NCBI RefSeq assembly: GCF_016937515.1
Contig: NZ_JAFHKM010000002.1
Span: forward strand, 2,785,001-2,849,000
Length of the DNA: 64,000 bases
Origin: Cohnella algarum
GTDB lineage: Bacteria; Bacillota; Bacilli; Paenibacillales; Paenibacillaceae
Direction: 5' to 3'
This document shows positions 56,655 to 64,000 of this stretch, one piece after another. The stretch's first letter is position 1. The number at the start of each line of letters is the position of its first letter. A model generated the notes under the pieces. The model was given only the letters and a program-made list of their open reading frames with translations. It was not told where the DNA came from and did not search any database. Made by a program: the position numbers and the translations under genes.

Positions 56655-57938
56655 GTGGAAGTTTCGCGTCCGCTGGAGAAAAAGAAGCCGTTACTGCGAA
56701 GGATGACGCCGGCGCCGGCGCCGGATTCGGAGCGCCCGCTCCGGAAAAACCGGCCGTTCCTGTGGATCATGGCGGGCAATACGATTTCGGTGTTCGGCGA
56801 TTGCTTCAACGGAATCGCGTTAAGCTTGTGGGTGCTGCAAACGACGGGCAGCGCCAAGCTCATGGCCGCGGTCCAAATCTGCTACATGGCGACGACGATC
56901 CTGTTCGGCACCTTGGCCGGAACCGTGGCGGACCGCGTCGACCGGCGCAAGCTGATGCTGCTGTCCGACTTTTTGCGGGCGGGCATCGCGGCCGCGCTCG
57001 CCGTCTGTCTGTTTTATCTTCATGCGCCGTTTCCGGTTATGCTCGCGCTCGTGACGCTGTCGGCGTTCTCCAGCCTGTTTCAGGGTCCCGCGTTCCACGC
57101 CTCGGTCACGCAGCTGGCCGGCAAGGAACGCATCCAGCAGGCGACGAGCGCCGTGCATTTGACGGACAATGTCGCCCGGATATCGGGCCTGGCGCTGGCC
57201 GGGGTGGCCGTCGCCGCATTCGGCGGCTTCGCCGCGATGCTGTTCACCTCGGTTACGTTTTTTCTGTCGGGCATTTGCGTGCTGGCCGCGGGGGCCTTTT
57301 CTTCCGCGGGCAGCAAGACGGCGGAGAGGGCGCCGTTTTTCGCGGATTGGAGCGGCGGCTTCGCGTTCATCCGGAAGGACGCGCTGATCCGGTCGATCGT
57401 CATTTTGAATCCGCTGCTGATCCTTTTCTTCATGTCTTCCCTTATGCTCATCCAGGTCGTCGCCGTCAAAGACTGGAAAGCCGGGCCGATCGCCTTCGGC
57501 CTGATCGAAATGTGCATCCCGCTCGGCTATATGATCGGCGCCGGTCTGATCTTGTCTTTCAGTTCCCGGCTGGGACGCAGGGGATGGTGGGTCATGACCG
57601 GGCTGGTCGCGCTCGGCCCCGTTTTTGTCGCGATTTCCTTCATGCCCGCCGCTCCGGCCGCGCTTCCGCTTATTTTGGCCGCCGGCATCATGTTTGCTTT
57701 CTGTACGATGCTGACCCAAATTATTTTGCGCTCGGAGGTCGAACTTGATATGCAGGGGAGAATTTACGGCACGATGGGCGCCATTACGAACGTGGCGCCG
57801 ACGCTCGGGCTTGCCGTCACGTCCGCGCTGGCGGACGAGTGGGGGGCGACCCGGGTGCTGGAAGCCGTCGGCTTGTGCCTGCTGGTTTCCGGCGTTGCGG
57901 CCGTCTGGCTGTTGAAGCCGATTCGCAACTATCGTTGA
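56655..57938 (+). CDS. MFS exporter, DHA3/EntS-like
   Basis: Proton-driven exporter of 427 residues and 12 predicted spans after a 37-residue cytoplasmic N-terminus. The A-like loop GTLAGTVADRVDRRKLM between helices 2 and 3 and the opening FLWIMAGNTISVFGDCFNGIALSLWV are typical of the group that includes macrolide exporters and the enterobactin exporter. GTG at 56655 follows TAGGAGGG. It is 40 bases after the esterase gene and shares its promoter. Exporting a small molecule made by the genes at 60.7-64 kb is possible but unproven. Confidence 0.88.
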   Translation: MEVSRPLEKKKPLLRRMTPAPAPDSERPLRKNRPFLWIMAGNTISVFGDCFNGIALSLWVLQTTGSAKLMAAVQICYMATTILFGTLAGTVADRVDRRKLMLLSDFLRAGIAAALAVCLFYLHAPFPVMLALVTLSAFSSLFQGPAFHASVTQLAGKERIQQATSAVHLTDNVARISGLALAGVAVAAFGGFAAMLFTSVTFFLSGICVLAAGAFSSAGSKTAERAPFFADWSGGFAFIRKDALIRSIVILNPLLILFFMSSLMLIQVVAVKDWKAGPIAFGLIEMCIPLGYMIGAGLILSFSSRLGRRGWWVMTGLVALGPVFVAISFMPAAPAALPLILAAGIMFAFCTMLTQIILRSEVELDMQGRIYGTMGAITNVAPTLGLAVTSALADEWGATRVLEAVGLCLLVSGVAAVWLLKPIRNYR

Positions 57939-58032
57939 GGATTGCGTTCGCCGGCCGAGAAGGCGGCGGCGGAACGGCCCGCGAATTTGCTCTCGCGAGG
58001 CCGGTCCGCGCCGCTGTCCGATCAAGCTCGGC

Positions 58033-60192
58033 TTACTGCCAGTTGACGGTAACGGTGGCCGTGCCGCTGGACGGCGTCGTGAACGTATGGTTCGAGCCGC
58101 TTTCCCAGGTGACGACGGAGCCGTTTTTCTTCAAAAATTTGAACTCGAGCGCGGTATTGGCCGGAACGCTGACGTCGTAGTACCAGGTCGGGTACGCATG
58201 GATGACCTGATTGAACATCGGACCGACGGCCGAAGCGGGAGTCCAGTTGCCGAGCTCGGCGACGTTGCCCGTCAGGTAGACGTTTTCACCCAAGGCGGTC
58301 GTGGCGTTCTGCACGACGAAGCGAACCGTGACCTGCTCTCCCGTCAAGATGTTGAAGCCGTTGTAATTGTTGCTGTCGACCGAGGCCGCCGTGCGAACCT
58401 TGACGTTGTACTTGCCGGGGGCGACGGAAGGCACGATCGCTTCGATATGCGTATCCTCCCAGGACAGGATGTTCGAGCCCGTGACGGCGTTGGTGCCGAA
58501 GAAGACCGTACCCTTGGCCGAGCCGAAGCCTCTGCCGTCGATCGTGACGGTATTGCCGGCTTTGCCCATGACCGGGCCGACATGGCCGACGACCGGCGTC
58601 GTCTGAGCCGGCGCGTATTCCCAAACGGCGACCGCGCCGGCCGCAAGCGTGAACGTCGAGACGGCGCCGCTGCCGCTCGCGGTGATGCTGTTGCCGTTCA
58701 GCAGGCCGCCGAGAACGTCCGCGTAGGTTCCCGCCGGGAAGGAGGTCAGCAGGCCGCTGATCGAAGCCGGGCTGGACAAGTTGCGGTTGATGGCGACGAC
58801 GGCGACGCTGTCGCCGAATTTCCGCTCGTAAATGTAGACGTCGTTGTTGATCCAGCGCTGCTGGGTCGTGCCGTAAGCGATCGCCGGATTGGACTTGCGC
58901 AGCGGGGCCAGCTCCTTGATGACGTTGAAGGCGGTCGTCGTTTCCGAGAAGGACGACATCATCGCGCGGTTGTCCGGATCGGTGCCGCCGCTCATGTACT
59001 GCTCCGTTCCGTAGTAGATGGCCGGAACGCCGCGCGACGTCAGCGTAAGCGCCAGCGCCTGCTCGAGTCTGCGGTTGCTGACCGAGCTCGATTTGAACCG
59101 CTCCATGTCATGGTTGTCGATGAAGGTCACCTGATCGGAAACCTGGGCGTATTCGGAAGCGGTGGAGGAAAGCATCGAATCAAGCCCGTACATCGTATCG
59201 GTGCCGTCCCGGAACACCTGGCGGACCTTCTGGGCGAAGCGGAAATCGAGCAGGCTCATGCCGGACTCGTTGGCGAAATAAACGTTGTTCGGGTCGTTCT
59301 CGTTCGTGCCGAGGAACCATTCCCCGAACGTGAACACCGGCTCATAGCCGTAAATCGAGGCCATCCAGCTCTTCTGCCAGCCGAGCGGCATATGCTTGAC
59401 CGCGTCGACGCGAATGCCGTCGATGCCCATGTCGAGCCAGACTTTGATCGCATCCTTGAAATAGGCGTCGATCTGGGCGACGTTGTGGTTGATGTCGGCG
59501 AGGTCGTACAGGTTTTTGTAAATGCCGTTTTCCAGCGAGGAGAAATCCGAACCGCCGTTATGGTGGAAATAGCCGTTCGTGTCTCCCGTATAGCCGCCGA
59601 TCAGGGTGCCGTTGTCGTACAGCCGGCCGTTTTCCGCGAACGACGTGTTCGTTTCCATCGCCGGCGACGTATGGTTCGGCGCGAAGTCGATGACGATTTT
59701 AATGCCGTGGGCATGGGCGGTATCGATGAGCGTCTGCAGCTCCGAGAACGTTCCGTAGTACGGGTTCGTCTTTTTGAAGTCGCGGGCCCAGTATCCGTGA
59801 TACGAGGTGTTGTTGACGCCGGAGTAGTTGACGACGGCGTGAATGTTCTCGACCGGCTGGGAAATCCACAGCGCCGTAATGCCCATGTTCGTGAAGTAGC
59901 CGGAATTGATTTTGTCCGTAATGCCTTGCCAGTCTCCGCCGCAATACAGCTTCAGGTTCGTGCAGCCCGAGCTGAAGGCCGCTCCGGTCGGGTTGTTGGA
60001 CGGATTGCCGTCGGCGAACCGGTCGGTAAAAATTTGATAAATGACGTCCGTGCTGAAATTCGTCTTGTTCGTGACCGAAGTGTCCGGGGCCGCGGATGCG
60101 CTTGGAGCCGGAAGCGCCGGAGCGACCGATCCGATGAGCAGCGCGACTGCCAGGGCAATGCCGGCAAAAAGCTTCTTGAACGGTTTTAACAT
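58033..60192 (-). CDS. Cyclomaltodextrin glucanotransferase (CGTase)
   Basis: Secreted enzyme that turns starch into cyclodextrins. Preprotein of 719 residues: signal 1-34 (ending SASA), mature start APDTSV as in Paenibacillus CGTases. Domains A/B, C, D (IPT/TIG-like, about 535-615 of the preprotein) and the starch-binding CBM20 at the end ([22 protein letters not shown]). In mature numbering the nucleophile is Asp229 (RVDAVKH), the acid Glu257 (FTFGEWF), and the central ring-forming aromatic residue Tyr195 (KNLYDLAD) is kept; NHD follows later. ATG at 60192 follows GAGAGGCGGG. The enzyme looks fully active. Confidence 0.96.
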   Translation of the reverse strand: MLKPFKKLFAGIALAVALLIGSVAPALPAPSASAAPDTSVTNKTNFSTDVIYQIFTDRFADGNPSNNPTGAAFSSGCTNLKLYCGGDWQGITDKINSGYFTNMGITALWISQPVENIHAVVNYSGVNNTSYHGYWARDFKKTNPYYGTFSELQTLIDTAHAHGIKIVIDFAPNHTSPAMETNTSFAENGRLYDNGTLIGGYTGDTNGYFHHNGGSDFSSLENGIYKNLYDLADINHNVAQIDAYFKDAIKVWLDMGIDGIRVDAVKHMPLGWQKSWMASIYGYEPVFTFGEWFLGTNENDPNNVYFANESGMSLLDFRFAQKVRQVFRDGTDTMYGLDSMLSSTASEYAQVSDQVTFIDNHDMERFKSSSVSNRRLEQALALTLTSRGVPAIYYGTEQYMSGGTDPDNRAMMSSFSETTTAFNVIKELAPLRKSNPAIAYGTTQQRWINNDVYIYERKFGDSVAVVAINRNLSSPASISGLLTSFPAGTYADVLGGLLNGNSITASGSGAVSTFTLAAGAVAVWEYAPAQTTPVVGHVGPVMGKAGNTVTIDGRGFGSAKGTVFFGTNAVTGSNILSWEDTHIEAIVPSVAPGKYNVKVRTAASVDSNNYNGFNILTGEQVTVRFVVQNATTALGENVYLTGNVAELGNWTPASAVGPMFNQVIHAYPTWYYDVSVPANTALEFKFLKKNGSVVTWESGSNHTFTTPSSGTATVTVNWQ

Positions 60193-60249
60193 TAAGTTCC
60201 CGCCTCTCTTAAATTGGTGTCGATAGGAAGCCGAAGAGAACAACCGGAA

Positions 60250-60266
60250 TTTGAAACGCTTTCAAA
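60250..60266. promoter_or_regulatory. Operator-like palindrome in the CGTase leader
   Basis: TTTGAAACGCTTTCAAA has 7-base inverted arms around CGC, similar to LacI/CcpA-class sites, 58 bases upstream of the CGTase start codon. Confidence 0.5.
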
Positions 60267-60322
60267 AAACCGAGGAGAACTCATCCGGACATGATCCCTA
60301 TTCCTCCTTTCAAAGGCAAAGA

Positions 60323-60361
60323 CCCCGGCAGCTCCGCGGGGGAGTTACCGGGGTTGTTTTT
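60323..60361 (+). terminator. Plus-strand terminator-like hairpin in the CGTase leader
   Basis: CCCCGG/CCGGGG with an inner CTCC/GGAG stem, followed by TTGTTTTT on the plus strand. No plus-strand gene precedes it; it could block antisense transcription or simply structure the CGTase leader. Confidence 0.5.
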
Positions 60362-60380
60362 AAACCGGGCGGTTTAAAAA
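60357..60380. promoter_or_regulatory. 24-bp palindrome with AAACCG/CGGTTT arms
   Basis: Eleven-base perfect inverted arms (TTTTTAAACCG and CGGTTTAAAAA) flank GG, about 25-50 bases inside the CGTase transcript. Its AACCG-CGGTT core resembles the operator at 55181, so the same LacI-type regulator might bind. Confidence 0.55.
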
Positions 60381-60411
60381 ATCAGAGCCCTCAAATTTAA
60401 CTTTCGAGTTT

Positions 60412-60439
60412 ATTCTACAACATATTCAATATATGTCAA
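60412..60439 (-). promoter_or_regulatory. Promoter of the CGTase gene
   Basis: On the minus strand TTGACA (60439-60434), a 16-base spacer and TAGAAT (60417-60412), giving a leader of about 210 bases. Confidence 0.7.
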
Positions 60440-60460
60440 TAATTAATTTTAAATACAATA

Positions 60461-60489
60461 TTTACAAAATAAAAATTCCATACTATGAT
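60461..60489 (+). promoter_or_regulatory. Promoter of the esterase-BtrH-ligase genes
   Basis: TTTACA at 60461-60466, a 17-base spacer and TATGAT at 60484-60489; the same hexamers as the malE promoter. The surrounding 100 bases are unusually A/T-rich for this genome. Confidence 0.75.
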
Positions 60490-60600
60490 GAAAATGAAAA
60501 CAACATTTTCAAACCGCGCAACAATCTGAGGGCCATGCTCGCTGGAACGCATGACGGTTTCAGAGACAACCCCGTGATCTCCTGGAGACACGGGGTTTTT
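60489..60600 (+). promoter_or_regulatory. Structured leader with intrinsic terminator
   Basis: After the promoter come an 8-bp hairpin (TGAAAATG/CATTTTCA, 60489-60511), a possible multi-helix element closed by AAACCG (60511-60516) and CGGTTT (60555-60560) with an inner CATGC/GCATG stem, and then a terminator (AACCCCGTG/CACGGGGTT, 60568-60597, T-run to 60600). The gene starts 115 bases later. The arrangement resembles an attenuator or riboswitch, but it matches no class I know. Confidence 0.55.
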
Positions 60601-60714
60601 CGCGTTTCCCGCAGCGTTTTTCGCGCATGGCGCCCCGGCTGCTGCCGGTCGCCGAAAGGAGGCCCGATTAACGACAAACCGGAAAGGTGAGCCTGCTGGA
60701 AAGGAGAGGTGCCA

Positions 60715-62109
60715 TTGCCGGGTAAATCCGCAATCGTAACGATCGACGGCTTTTACGCTCGCAGATTGAACAACGAGAGGAGGATATTCGTATATTTGCC
60801 GCCCGGATACGAAGAGGGCGAACAGAAGCGCTACCCCGTTCTGTACATGCACGCCGGGCAGCGGGCGTTCGCGCCGGCGCGTCCGGGGACGGAATCCTGG
60901 AACATTCACGAGGCGGCCGACCGGCTCATCGAAGCCGGAAACATCGAAGAAATCATCATCGTCGCCATCGCCCACGTCCGTCCGGTCACTTCCAACGAAT
61001 ACTACCATTTCAAGGCTCCCGCCGAGGAGGCGGACCATATCGCCTGCTCCGGGCTGGACTACGAACACTTTCTGATTCACGATTTGAAGCCTTATATCGA
61101 CCGGCGGTTCCGGACGTTGACCGACCCCGGCAACACCGGCCTGATCGGATCGTCCGCGGGAGGCTTGTCCACCTACCATACCGGGTTCCGCAATCCGGAC
61201 GTGTTCGGCAAGCTGATCATGCTGTCGCCGTATTTCGTCAAAGCCTGGCTCGACGAGACCGGCAAGCCGAACCTTTGCGAGGAGACGCTGTACCGCCCGT
61301 ACCCGGGCAAGCGCCCGCTCAAGCTTTGGCTCGATATCGGAGACGCGGAGGGGCTGTTTTTGCCGCGGCACGTCCGGCAAGTCGTCGACGAATTGACGGC
61401 CGAGGGCTATCGCTGCGGGGAGGACGTCGGTTATTTGGTGAAGCCGGAGGCGGCGCACCAGGAGAAGGATTGGGGCGAAAGGGCGCACCTCCCTCTTCTG
61501 TTTATGTTCGGCCGGCGTCCGGAACGCATCGCCGCGCTCGAGCTTCACGGCCGGGACCGCGTCGGGCTTAACGAGCGAAGGCTGCGGATCAACGCGATCG
61601 CCCGGTACGACAACGGACTGGAGCTCAGCTTGCTGGACGCCGACTATGCGGTTGCCGATCCCGACGTGCTGGAGGTGGAAAGGGACGGGACGATCGTTCC
61701 GAAAAAGCCTGGGGCGACGACCGTGACGCTGAAGGCGGACGGCCTGCATACCGCGCGCGAATACCGCGTCGAGGCGGAGCTGTCCGAGTTCGTTCAGGTA
61801 GCGATGATCGCGGAAATTCCGCCCGAGCCGTCTCCGCCGGAAAGCATCTACGGCGGCATGGGGATGAAGCTGGTTCGCGGCGCGAACGGCCGTTATGCCG
61901 GCAGCTTTCTCGTGCCAAGGGGAACCGGCTACCGCTTCCGGTTTACGCGAGGCTTCCGCAAGTTCGAAACGGCCGCCGACGGAAGCGCGCTGCTCAACCG
62001 GGCCTTCCGGGCCGACAACGATCTGGTTCTTCATTACAAGGTGGAGCGTTGGGAAGAGACGACGGCCTACTCGCCGGAGAGGAGGAGCCATGCAGACCCT
62101 GCCTTTTGA
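60715..62109 (+). CDS. Fes-like esterase with C-terminal Ig-like domain
   Basis: 464-residue serine esterase of the esterase D/enterochelin-esterase type (PF00756-like). RRLNNERRIFVYLPPGY opens the fold, the nucleophile Ser is in GLIGSSAGGLSTYH, and AEGLFLPRHVRQ and the His of KPEAAHQEKDWGERAHLP follow. From about 275 on comes a Big-type Ig domain (PDVLEVERDGTIVPKKPGATTV) and a beta-rich tail. No signal peptide. TTG at 60715 is chosen: AAGGAGAGG (60701-60709) overlaps the alternative GTG at 60709. It overlaps the next gene by 20 bases, so both products are probably needed together. Paralogue: the frameshifted gene at 55261. Confidence 0.88.
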   Translation: MPGKSAIVTIDGFYARRLNNERRIFVYLPPGYEEGEQKRYPVLYMHAGQRAFAPARPGTESWNIHEAADRLIEAGNIEEIIIVAIAHVRPVTSNEYYHFKAPAEEADHIACSGLDYEHFLIHDLKPYIDRRFRTLTDPGNTGLIGSSAGGLSTYHTGFRNPDVFGKLIMLSPYFVKAWLDETGKPNLCEETLYRPYPGKRPLKLWLDIGDAEGLFLPRHVRQVVDELTAEGYRCGEDVGYLVKPEAAHQEKDWGERAHLPLLFMFGRRPERIAALELHGRDRVGLNERRLRINAIARYDNGLELSLLDADYAVADPDVLEVERDGTIVPKKPGATTVTLKADGLHTAREYRVEAELSEFVQVAMIAEIPPEPSPPESIYGGMGMKLVRGANGRYAGSFLVPRGTGYRFRFTRGFRKFETAADGSALLNRAFRADNDLVLHYKVERWEETTAYSPERRSHADPAF

Positions 62110-63487
62110 ACCGCTGATGGACATTCCTTACTACTATCCGTGCAATTTTCCTTTGATTCACGAAGTGCTGCGAGGGCAAGGCTCGGAAAGCAGCCTGAGC
62201 CTGCTCGCCAACTCGCGGTTATACGGCTTGCCGGCCTGCTCGAGTTCCGGACTGGTGAAGGTTTACTTCGACAAGCTGGACTACGACGATCCCGTCTGGA
62301 AAATGACGGGCAGAACGGAGTTTCCGGACTTCGAGGAGGGCCTTGACGAGATCCGGCGCCGCACAAGCCGGGGCGAGCTGTTCATCGCGACGGGCACAAG
62401 CTATTATCTCCCCTACACGGACGACTATTTGAATCCAAAGTACATCGAAAAGCTGACCGAGCCGAATTCCCGGCTCTATCTGGTCGATCATTGGCTCGGC
62501 GTGCATGGCATCGGCGAAGAGCGGGTGCAGGTGTACGATCCGGTTCCCGCCCGCTACCAGGGCTCGCTGTCCTTGAAGGCGTTCGACGACTTCTGGAAGG
62601 GCAACAAGGCGATTCCGGAGCTTGCGGGCGCGAAACGCAAGGACCGGCTATACACGTACGGCTCGATCGACATCGAAGCGGAGACGAAGCTGACCCCCGC
62701 CTTGTACAACGAGGCGCTGCTGCGGGCGCTGGCGACGCAGGCGCACGAGTTCCTTGCCGGAAGGGAAGTCGTCCGGGGCGAGCGCGCCTATTATTTCGGC
62801 CACGCGGTGTCGCTGCGGCTGCTCAAGCGGCTGCATCTCGGGACCGAGGGGGAGGATTCGCTCCGCTCGATTTCCGCCTTTTTGTTCGATATGCGGTGGA
62901 GCCGTTATTTTGTCCGCGACCTGCTGCGGGAGTTGACCGCGACGTTCGGCGCCGCCCACGCCGGTTATTTGGAGGAGTTCTCGCAAATCATCGAAGAGTG
63001 GGAGACCGTGCACAAAAAGCTGCAGGGCTCGGGCGGAAGCGAGAAGGCGGCGGATCGCCTGGCCGCGCTTAGCCGGTCGCTGGAGGCGCTGATCGGCCGG
63101 GAGTATCGGCTGTACGAACGCATCCGGAAGGATCACGCTTCGGTGCCGCCGTTCGAACGGCGAGGATCGGGCCGTAACGCCGGGCATCGGGACGCGATCG
63201 TCCGCATCGTGCTCGACAGCTGCCGGGAAATCAATTCGGTCCACAACGGACGCATTCCGGTGGAGCTCGGCTTGCAAACGCCGCTTTACGGGCGCGACGG
63301 CAATCTGGACTCGCTCGGGCTGGTAACGCTGCTCGCCACGGTGGAGCAGGGGATCCAGGACGAGCTCGGGTTGGGCGTCGCCTTGTCCGACGGAGCGGAG
63401 CCGGCGGCGGGAATGTCCGACAGCCCTTACCGCACGGTGGACAGCCTGGTCGGGTATTTGCTCGGGCGGCTGCCGGAAGCGGGCTAA
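62090..63487 (+). CDS. BtrH-like acyltransferase domain fused to an acyl-carrier domain
   Basis: 465 residues. Residues 1-170 resemble the N-terminal domain of butirosin protein BtrH, a cysteine-protease-like acyltransferase: Cys18 in YYYPCNFPL, SRLYGLPA, His134 in VDHWLGVHGI and Asp in VYDPVPARYQG. A helical middle part (about 190-370) has no family I can name. Residues about 385-460 look like a carrier protein: PLYGRDGNLDSLGLVTLL, with Ser408 as the candidate phosphopantetheine site, and the ending SPYRTVDSLVGYLLGRL. ATG at 62090 follows GGAGGAG and overlaps the esterase stop. With the next gene, an adenylate-forming ligase, it would load and transfer an acyl group. Domain calls are by eye. 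Confidence 0.7.
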   Translation: MQTLPFEPLMDIPYYYPCNFPLIHEVLRGQGSESSLSLLANSRLYGLPACSSSGLVKVYFDKLDYDDPVWKMTGRTEFPDFEEGLDEIRRRTSRGELFIATGTSYYLPYTDDYLNPKYIEKLTEPNSRLYLVDHWLGVHGIGEERVQVYDPVPARYQGSLSLKAFDDFWKGNKAIPELAGAKRKDRLYTYGSIDIEAETKLTPALYNEALLRALATQAHEFLAGREVVRGERAYYFGHAVSLRLLKRLHLGTEGEDSLRSISAFLFDMRWSRYFVRDLLRELTATFGAAHAGYLEEFSQIIEEWETVHKKLQGSGGSEKAADRLAALSRSLEALIGREYRLYERIRKDHASVPPFERRGSGRNAGHRDAIVRIVLDSCREINSVHNGRIPVELGLQTPLYGRDGNLDSLGLVTLLATVEQGIQDELGLGVALSDGAEPAAGMSDSPYRTVDSLVGYLLGRLPEAG

Positions 63488-63504
63488 GCCGGAGGAGGTG
63501 GACC

Positions 63505-64000
63505 ATGTATCGAAGCTTTCTGTTTGACCGCTTCGGGGAGTTCGGCTCGCGGACGGCATTCGTATGGCGCGGGACGGCGTATTCGTACGACTGGCTGGCG
63601 AACGCCGTCGCGCTCCTGTCGGAGCAGCTGCGCCTCGAAGGCATCGAACGGCGCGTCGTTTCGCTGGAGGAATCGTATACCCCGCACGCGGTCGCCGCGC
63701 TGTTTGCCTTGTTCGCAAGGGGAAACATCGTGCTGCCGCTCGATCCCCAGCTGGTCGAGGCCAAAAAGCTCGAATATTTGGCGATCGGCGAGGCCGAAGC
63801 GCGAGTTCGTTCGGACGAGGGGGGAATCGTCGCACGCCCGCACCGGGAAGGCGGCATTTCCCATCCGCTGCTCGCGTCGCTGCTGATGGAGGGCGCGCCG
63901 GGCCTGGTCATTTTCTCCTCCGGATCGACGGGGAAAAGCAAGGCCGCCGTTCACCACGCCGACCGGCTGCTCGGCAAGTTCCGCAAAACCGGGCGCCCGC
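63505..64000 (+). CDS. Adenylate-forming (AMP-binding) ligase, N-terminal part
   Basis: Runs off the window after about 165 codons. It starts MYRSFLFDRFGEFGSRTAFVWRGTAYSYDW, the usual opening of acyl-CoA/acyl-ACP ligases. It contains the ATP-binding loop VIFSSGSTGKSKAA (A3 motif). ATG at 63505 follows GGAGGAGG, 17 bases after the stop of the carrier-fusion gene. Such enzymes activate a carboxylic acid as an adenylate and load it on a carrier Ser-linked thiol, here probably the carrier domain of the preceding protein. Acid specificity cannot be judged from this fragment. Confidence 0.88.
   Translation, partial: MYRSFLFDRFGEFGSRTAFVWRGTAYSYDWLANAVALLSEQLRLEGIERRVVSLEESYTPHAVAALFALFARGNIVLPLDPQLVEAKKLEYLAIGEAEARVRSDEGGIVARPHREGGISHPLLASLLMEGAPGLVIFSSGSTGKSKAAVHHADRLLGKFRKTGRP

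Larger units (their letters stand above)
60193..60714. promoter_or_regulatory. Divergent control region of CGTase and the esterase-BtrH genes
   Basis: This 522-base region holds two opposing promoters (minus 60412-60439, plus 60461-60489), two operator-like palindromes in the CGTase leader, and a structured leader with terminator on the plus side; each is listed separately. On the minus strand a very strong site AAAGGAGG (60310-60303) precedes only a three-codon frame (ATG at 60292) instead of the CGTase start. Confidence 0.7.

Noticed and set aside
58087..60189. 700-residue plus-strand frame opposite CGTase
   Set aside because: Shadow of the CGTase gene, whose residue numbering matches the known enzymes exactly.
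1..64000. tRNA or rRNA genes, transposases, integrases
   Set aside because: I looked for tRNA TTCRANYC-type arms with CCA ends, rRNA cores and transposase motifs and saw none.

Overview
The window is about 64 kb of high-GC (roughly 60 %), low-GC-clade Gram-positive type DNA. The gene set points to a member of the Paenibacillaceae, probably Cohnella or Paenibacillus. Evidence for this is the B. subtilis-type purEKBCSQLFMNHD operon, several YesM/YesN-type two-component pairs next to sugar ABC transporters, strong AGGAGG ribosome binding sites with frequent GTG and TTG starts, and a CGTase very close to Paenibacillus enzymes. Species-level assignment is inference.

Layout. 0-1.6 kb: guaA. 2.3-11.5 kb: a carbohydrate island with a binding lipoprotein, two permeases, a YesM/YesN pair and a frameshifted GH2 beta-mannosidase. 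11.6-13.6 kb: a small orphan gene and a PbuG-type purine permease behind a PurBox pair and a good promoter. 13.8-24.4 kb: a second island with a GH3 glycosidase divergent from a second YesM/YesN pair, followed by LplB/YtcP/LplA-type transport genes. 25-39.3 kb: the complete purine operon from PRPP to IMP, led by a PurBox pair, a near-consensus promoter, a guanine riboswitch and a terminator. 39.3-40.4 kb: a 39-residue membrane peptide gene and an alpha/beta hydrolase.

40.9-45.3 kb looks like a cell-surface and c-di-GMP module: an LPXTG protein built of four acidic 41-residue repeats, a sortase, a secreted transglutaminase-like protein behind two tandem c-di-GMP-I riboswitches, and a membrane PAS-GGDEF diguanylate cyclase. 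45.3-60.2 kb is a starch/cyclodextrin locus: GH15 glucoamylase and its LacI-type regulator, divergent from malEFG and a lipoprotein alpha-amylase, and further on a complete CGTase. Mixed into its right part are a second LacI regulator, a Fes-like esterase (frameshifted) and an MFS exporter.

60.4-64.0 kb is the least conventional region. A good promoter reads through a structured leader with an intrinsic terminator into a second esterase paralogue. This overlaps a gene fusing a BtrH-like cysteine acyltransferase domain to an acyl-carrier domain. A truncated adenylate-forming ligase follows and runs off the window. This looks like the start of a small acyl-transfer biosynthetic cluster.

Purine genes are under PurR (PurBoxes at identical spacing at pbuG and purE) and guanine control. 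The islands are wired to their own two-component or LacI regulators. None of the three ABC operons encodes an ATPase, so a shared MsmX-type ATPase elsewhere is implied. Four families of short intergenic repeats occur in the gaps, including inside the purine operon. Three single-base frameshifts, each restored by adding one G, occur in two genes and may be sequencing errors.
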